Source: Phytophthora sp. 'mugwort'
Lineage: Eukaryota; Oomycota; Peronosporomycetes; Peronosporales; Peronosporaceae
Direction: 5' to 3'
NCBI GenBank assembly: GCA_033558025.1
Contig: JAUCEF010000016.1
Location: 4,278,001 to 4,342,000 of the forward strand
Length of the DNA stretch: 64,000 nt
A model generated the notes under the pieces. It ran no database searches. It was not told the DNA's origin and saw nothing but the letters and a program-made list of their open reading frames with translations. Shown one piece after another: positions 63,571 through 64,000 of the stretch. A program made the position numbers and the translations under genes. Numbering within the stretch: the first letter of the stretch is position 1; the number at the start of each line of letters is the position of its first letter.

Positions 63571-64000
63571 TTGGTTCGGTTTGCCGACCATCCCGCGTGC
63601 TCTTCTTCTCGGCTTCCACTTCAGCCTCAACCATAACCAAGACTCGGTCTGGCAGCGGTGCGAAAGCGCCTGCCAAGCCTGTTGCTTCCAAGCAGCAGGC
63701 TACGAGCTCTAAGCCATCTGACAAAGGCTCGACCGCGAAGGGATTCACCAAGGTGGTATCCAAGGTGACCCCCTAGGCACCTGAACCGTCTGAGGAGAAC
63801 CCGGAGCTCCTCGTGAACTACGAGGAGGACTCGGACAAGTCTCTCATGTCCTGGGACGACAACGAAATCCCGCTCGTCAAGGGGTCTGACGGCGACCCGA
63901 GTCAGTGGGACTTGCTTGGGTCCCGTACCCGCTGTCTAGCCATCACGCTGACGATGGCGGCGCGTCAAAGACGCCCGAGCACCAGGGGAGTCCTGGCTCA
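63571..64000 (+). CDS. Opposite-strand ORF of element F (cut by window end)
   Basis: Next to the 3' LTR and opposite to its direction. The sequence reads Ser/Thr/Lys-rich (KAPAKPVASKQQATSSKPSD, then STAKGFTKVVSKVTP), a TAG stop at 63775-63777, then acidic EENPELLVNYEEDSDKSLMS followed by WDDNEIPLV. The basic-then-acidic order resembles the opposite-strand ORF of element D (KKKARKAKAPR then DESSDGDDDVV). The frame continues past 63900. The start codon is not clear. Confidence 0.4.

Overview
The window looks like nuclear DNA of a plant-pathogenic oomycete (Peronosporales, probably Phytophthora or a close relative). The reasons are an RxLR-class secreted effector gene, a full-size PDR-type ABCG transporter, a long intron-less M16 peptidase gene, and several oomycete-style transposons (Ty3/Gypsy chromoviruses, MULE, Harbinger, Helitron, pogo-like, DUF7869-type). 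This is inferred from gene content; no database was searched.

Layout. 1-3300: 3' part of a decayed Gypsy element (A). 3351-6347: intact insulysin-like M16 metallopeptidase. 6682-16080: broken second copy of the ABCG gene at 46069-50187, lacking its 5' half and split twice. The first split is a 6.3 kb MULE with 9-bp target duplication, carrying a decayed transposase and a Ulp1/C48 protease-like gene. The second is a 1.14 kb block with a POT-type transporter fragment and a convergent hypothetical ORF. 16143-16634 (minus): candidate secreted RxLQ-EER effector. 17-26.7 kb: remnants and small repeats, including a DUF7869-type transposase, a Helitron helicase tail, an interrupted hairpin, a tRNA-like Pol III head and a pogo-like deletion derivative.

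26.8-34.3 kb: minus-strand Gypsy chromovirus B. 34.3-42.1 kb: plus-strand Gypsy C with a second RNase H, interrupted by an 816-bp TIR element and a Harbinger-like transposon, followed by 2 kb of minus-strand ORFs. 46069-50187: intact ABCG/PDR transporter. 52.2-53.6 kb: a miniature LTR-gag-LTR element (E). 54-61.6 kb: minus-strand chromovirus D with well-matched LTRs but no RT catalytic core. 61.6-64 kb: minisatellite, an inverted repeat, an LTR and the start of another element (F).

Only three genes look intact and expressible: the M16 peptidase, the ABCG transporter and the effector. The rest is mainly a nested transposon landscape. The most unusual pattern is that in elements B, C, D and F the space between the pol end and the 3' LTR is filled by ORFs on the strand opposite to pol, encoding Ser/Pro/Lys-rich, acidic and partly coiled-coil sequence. 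In D the antisense start lies inside the 3' LTR. I propose this as a candidate antisense accessory gene of oomycete chromoviruses.
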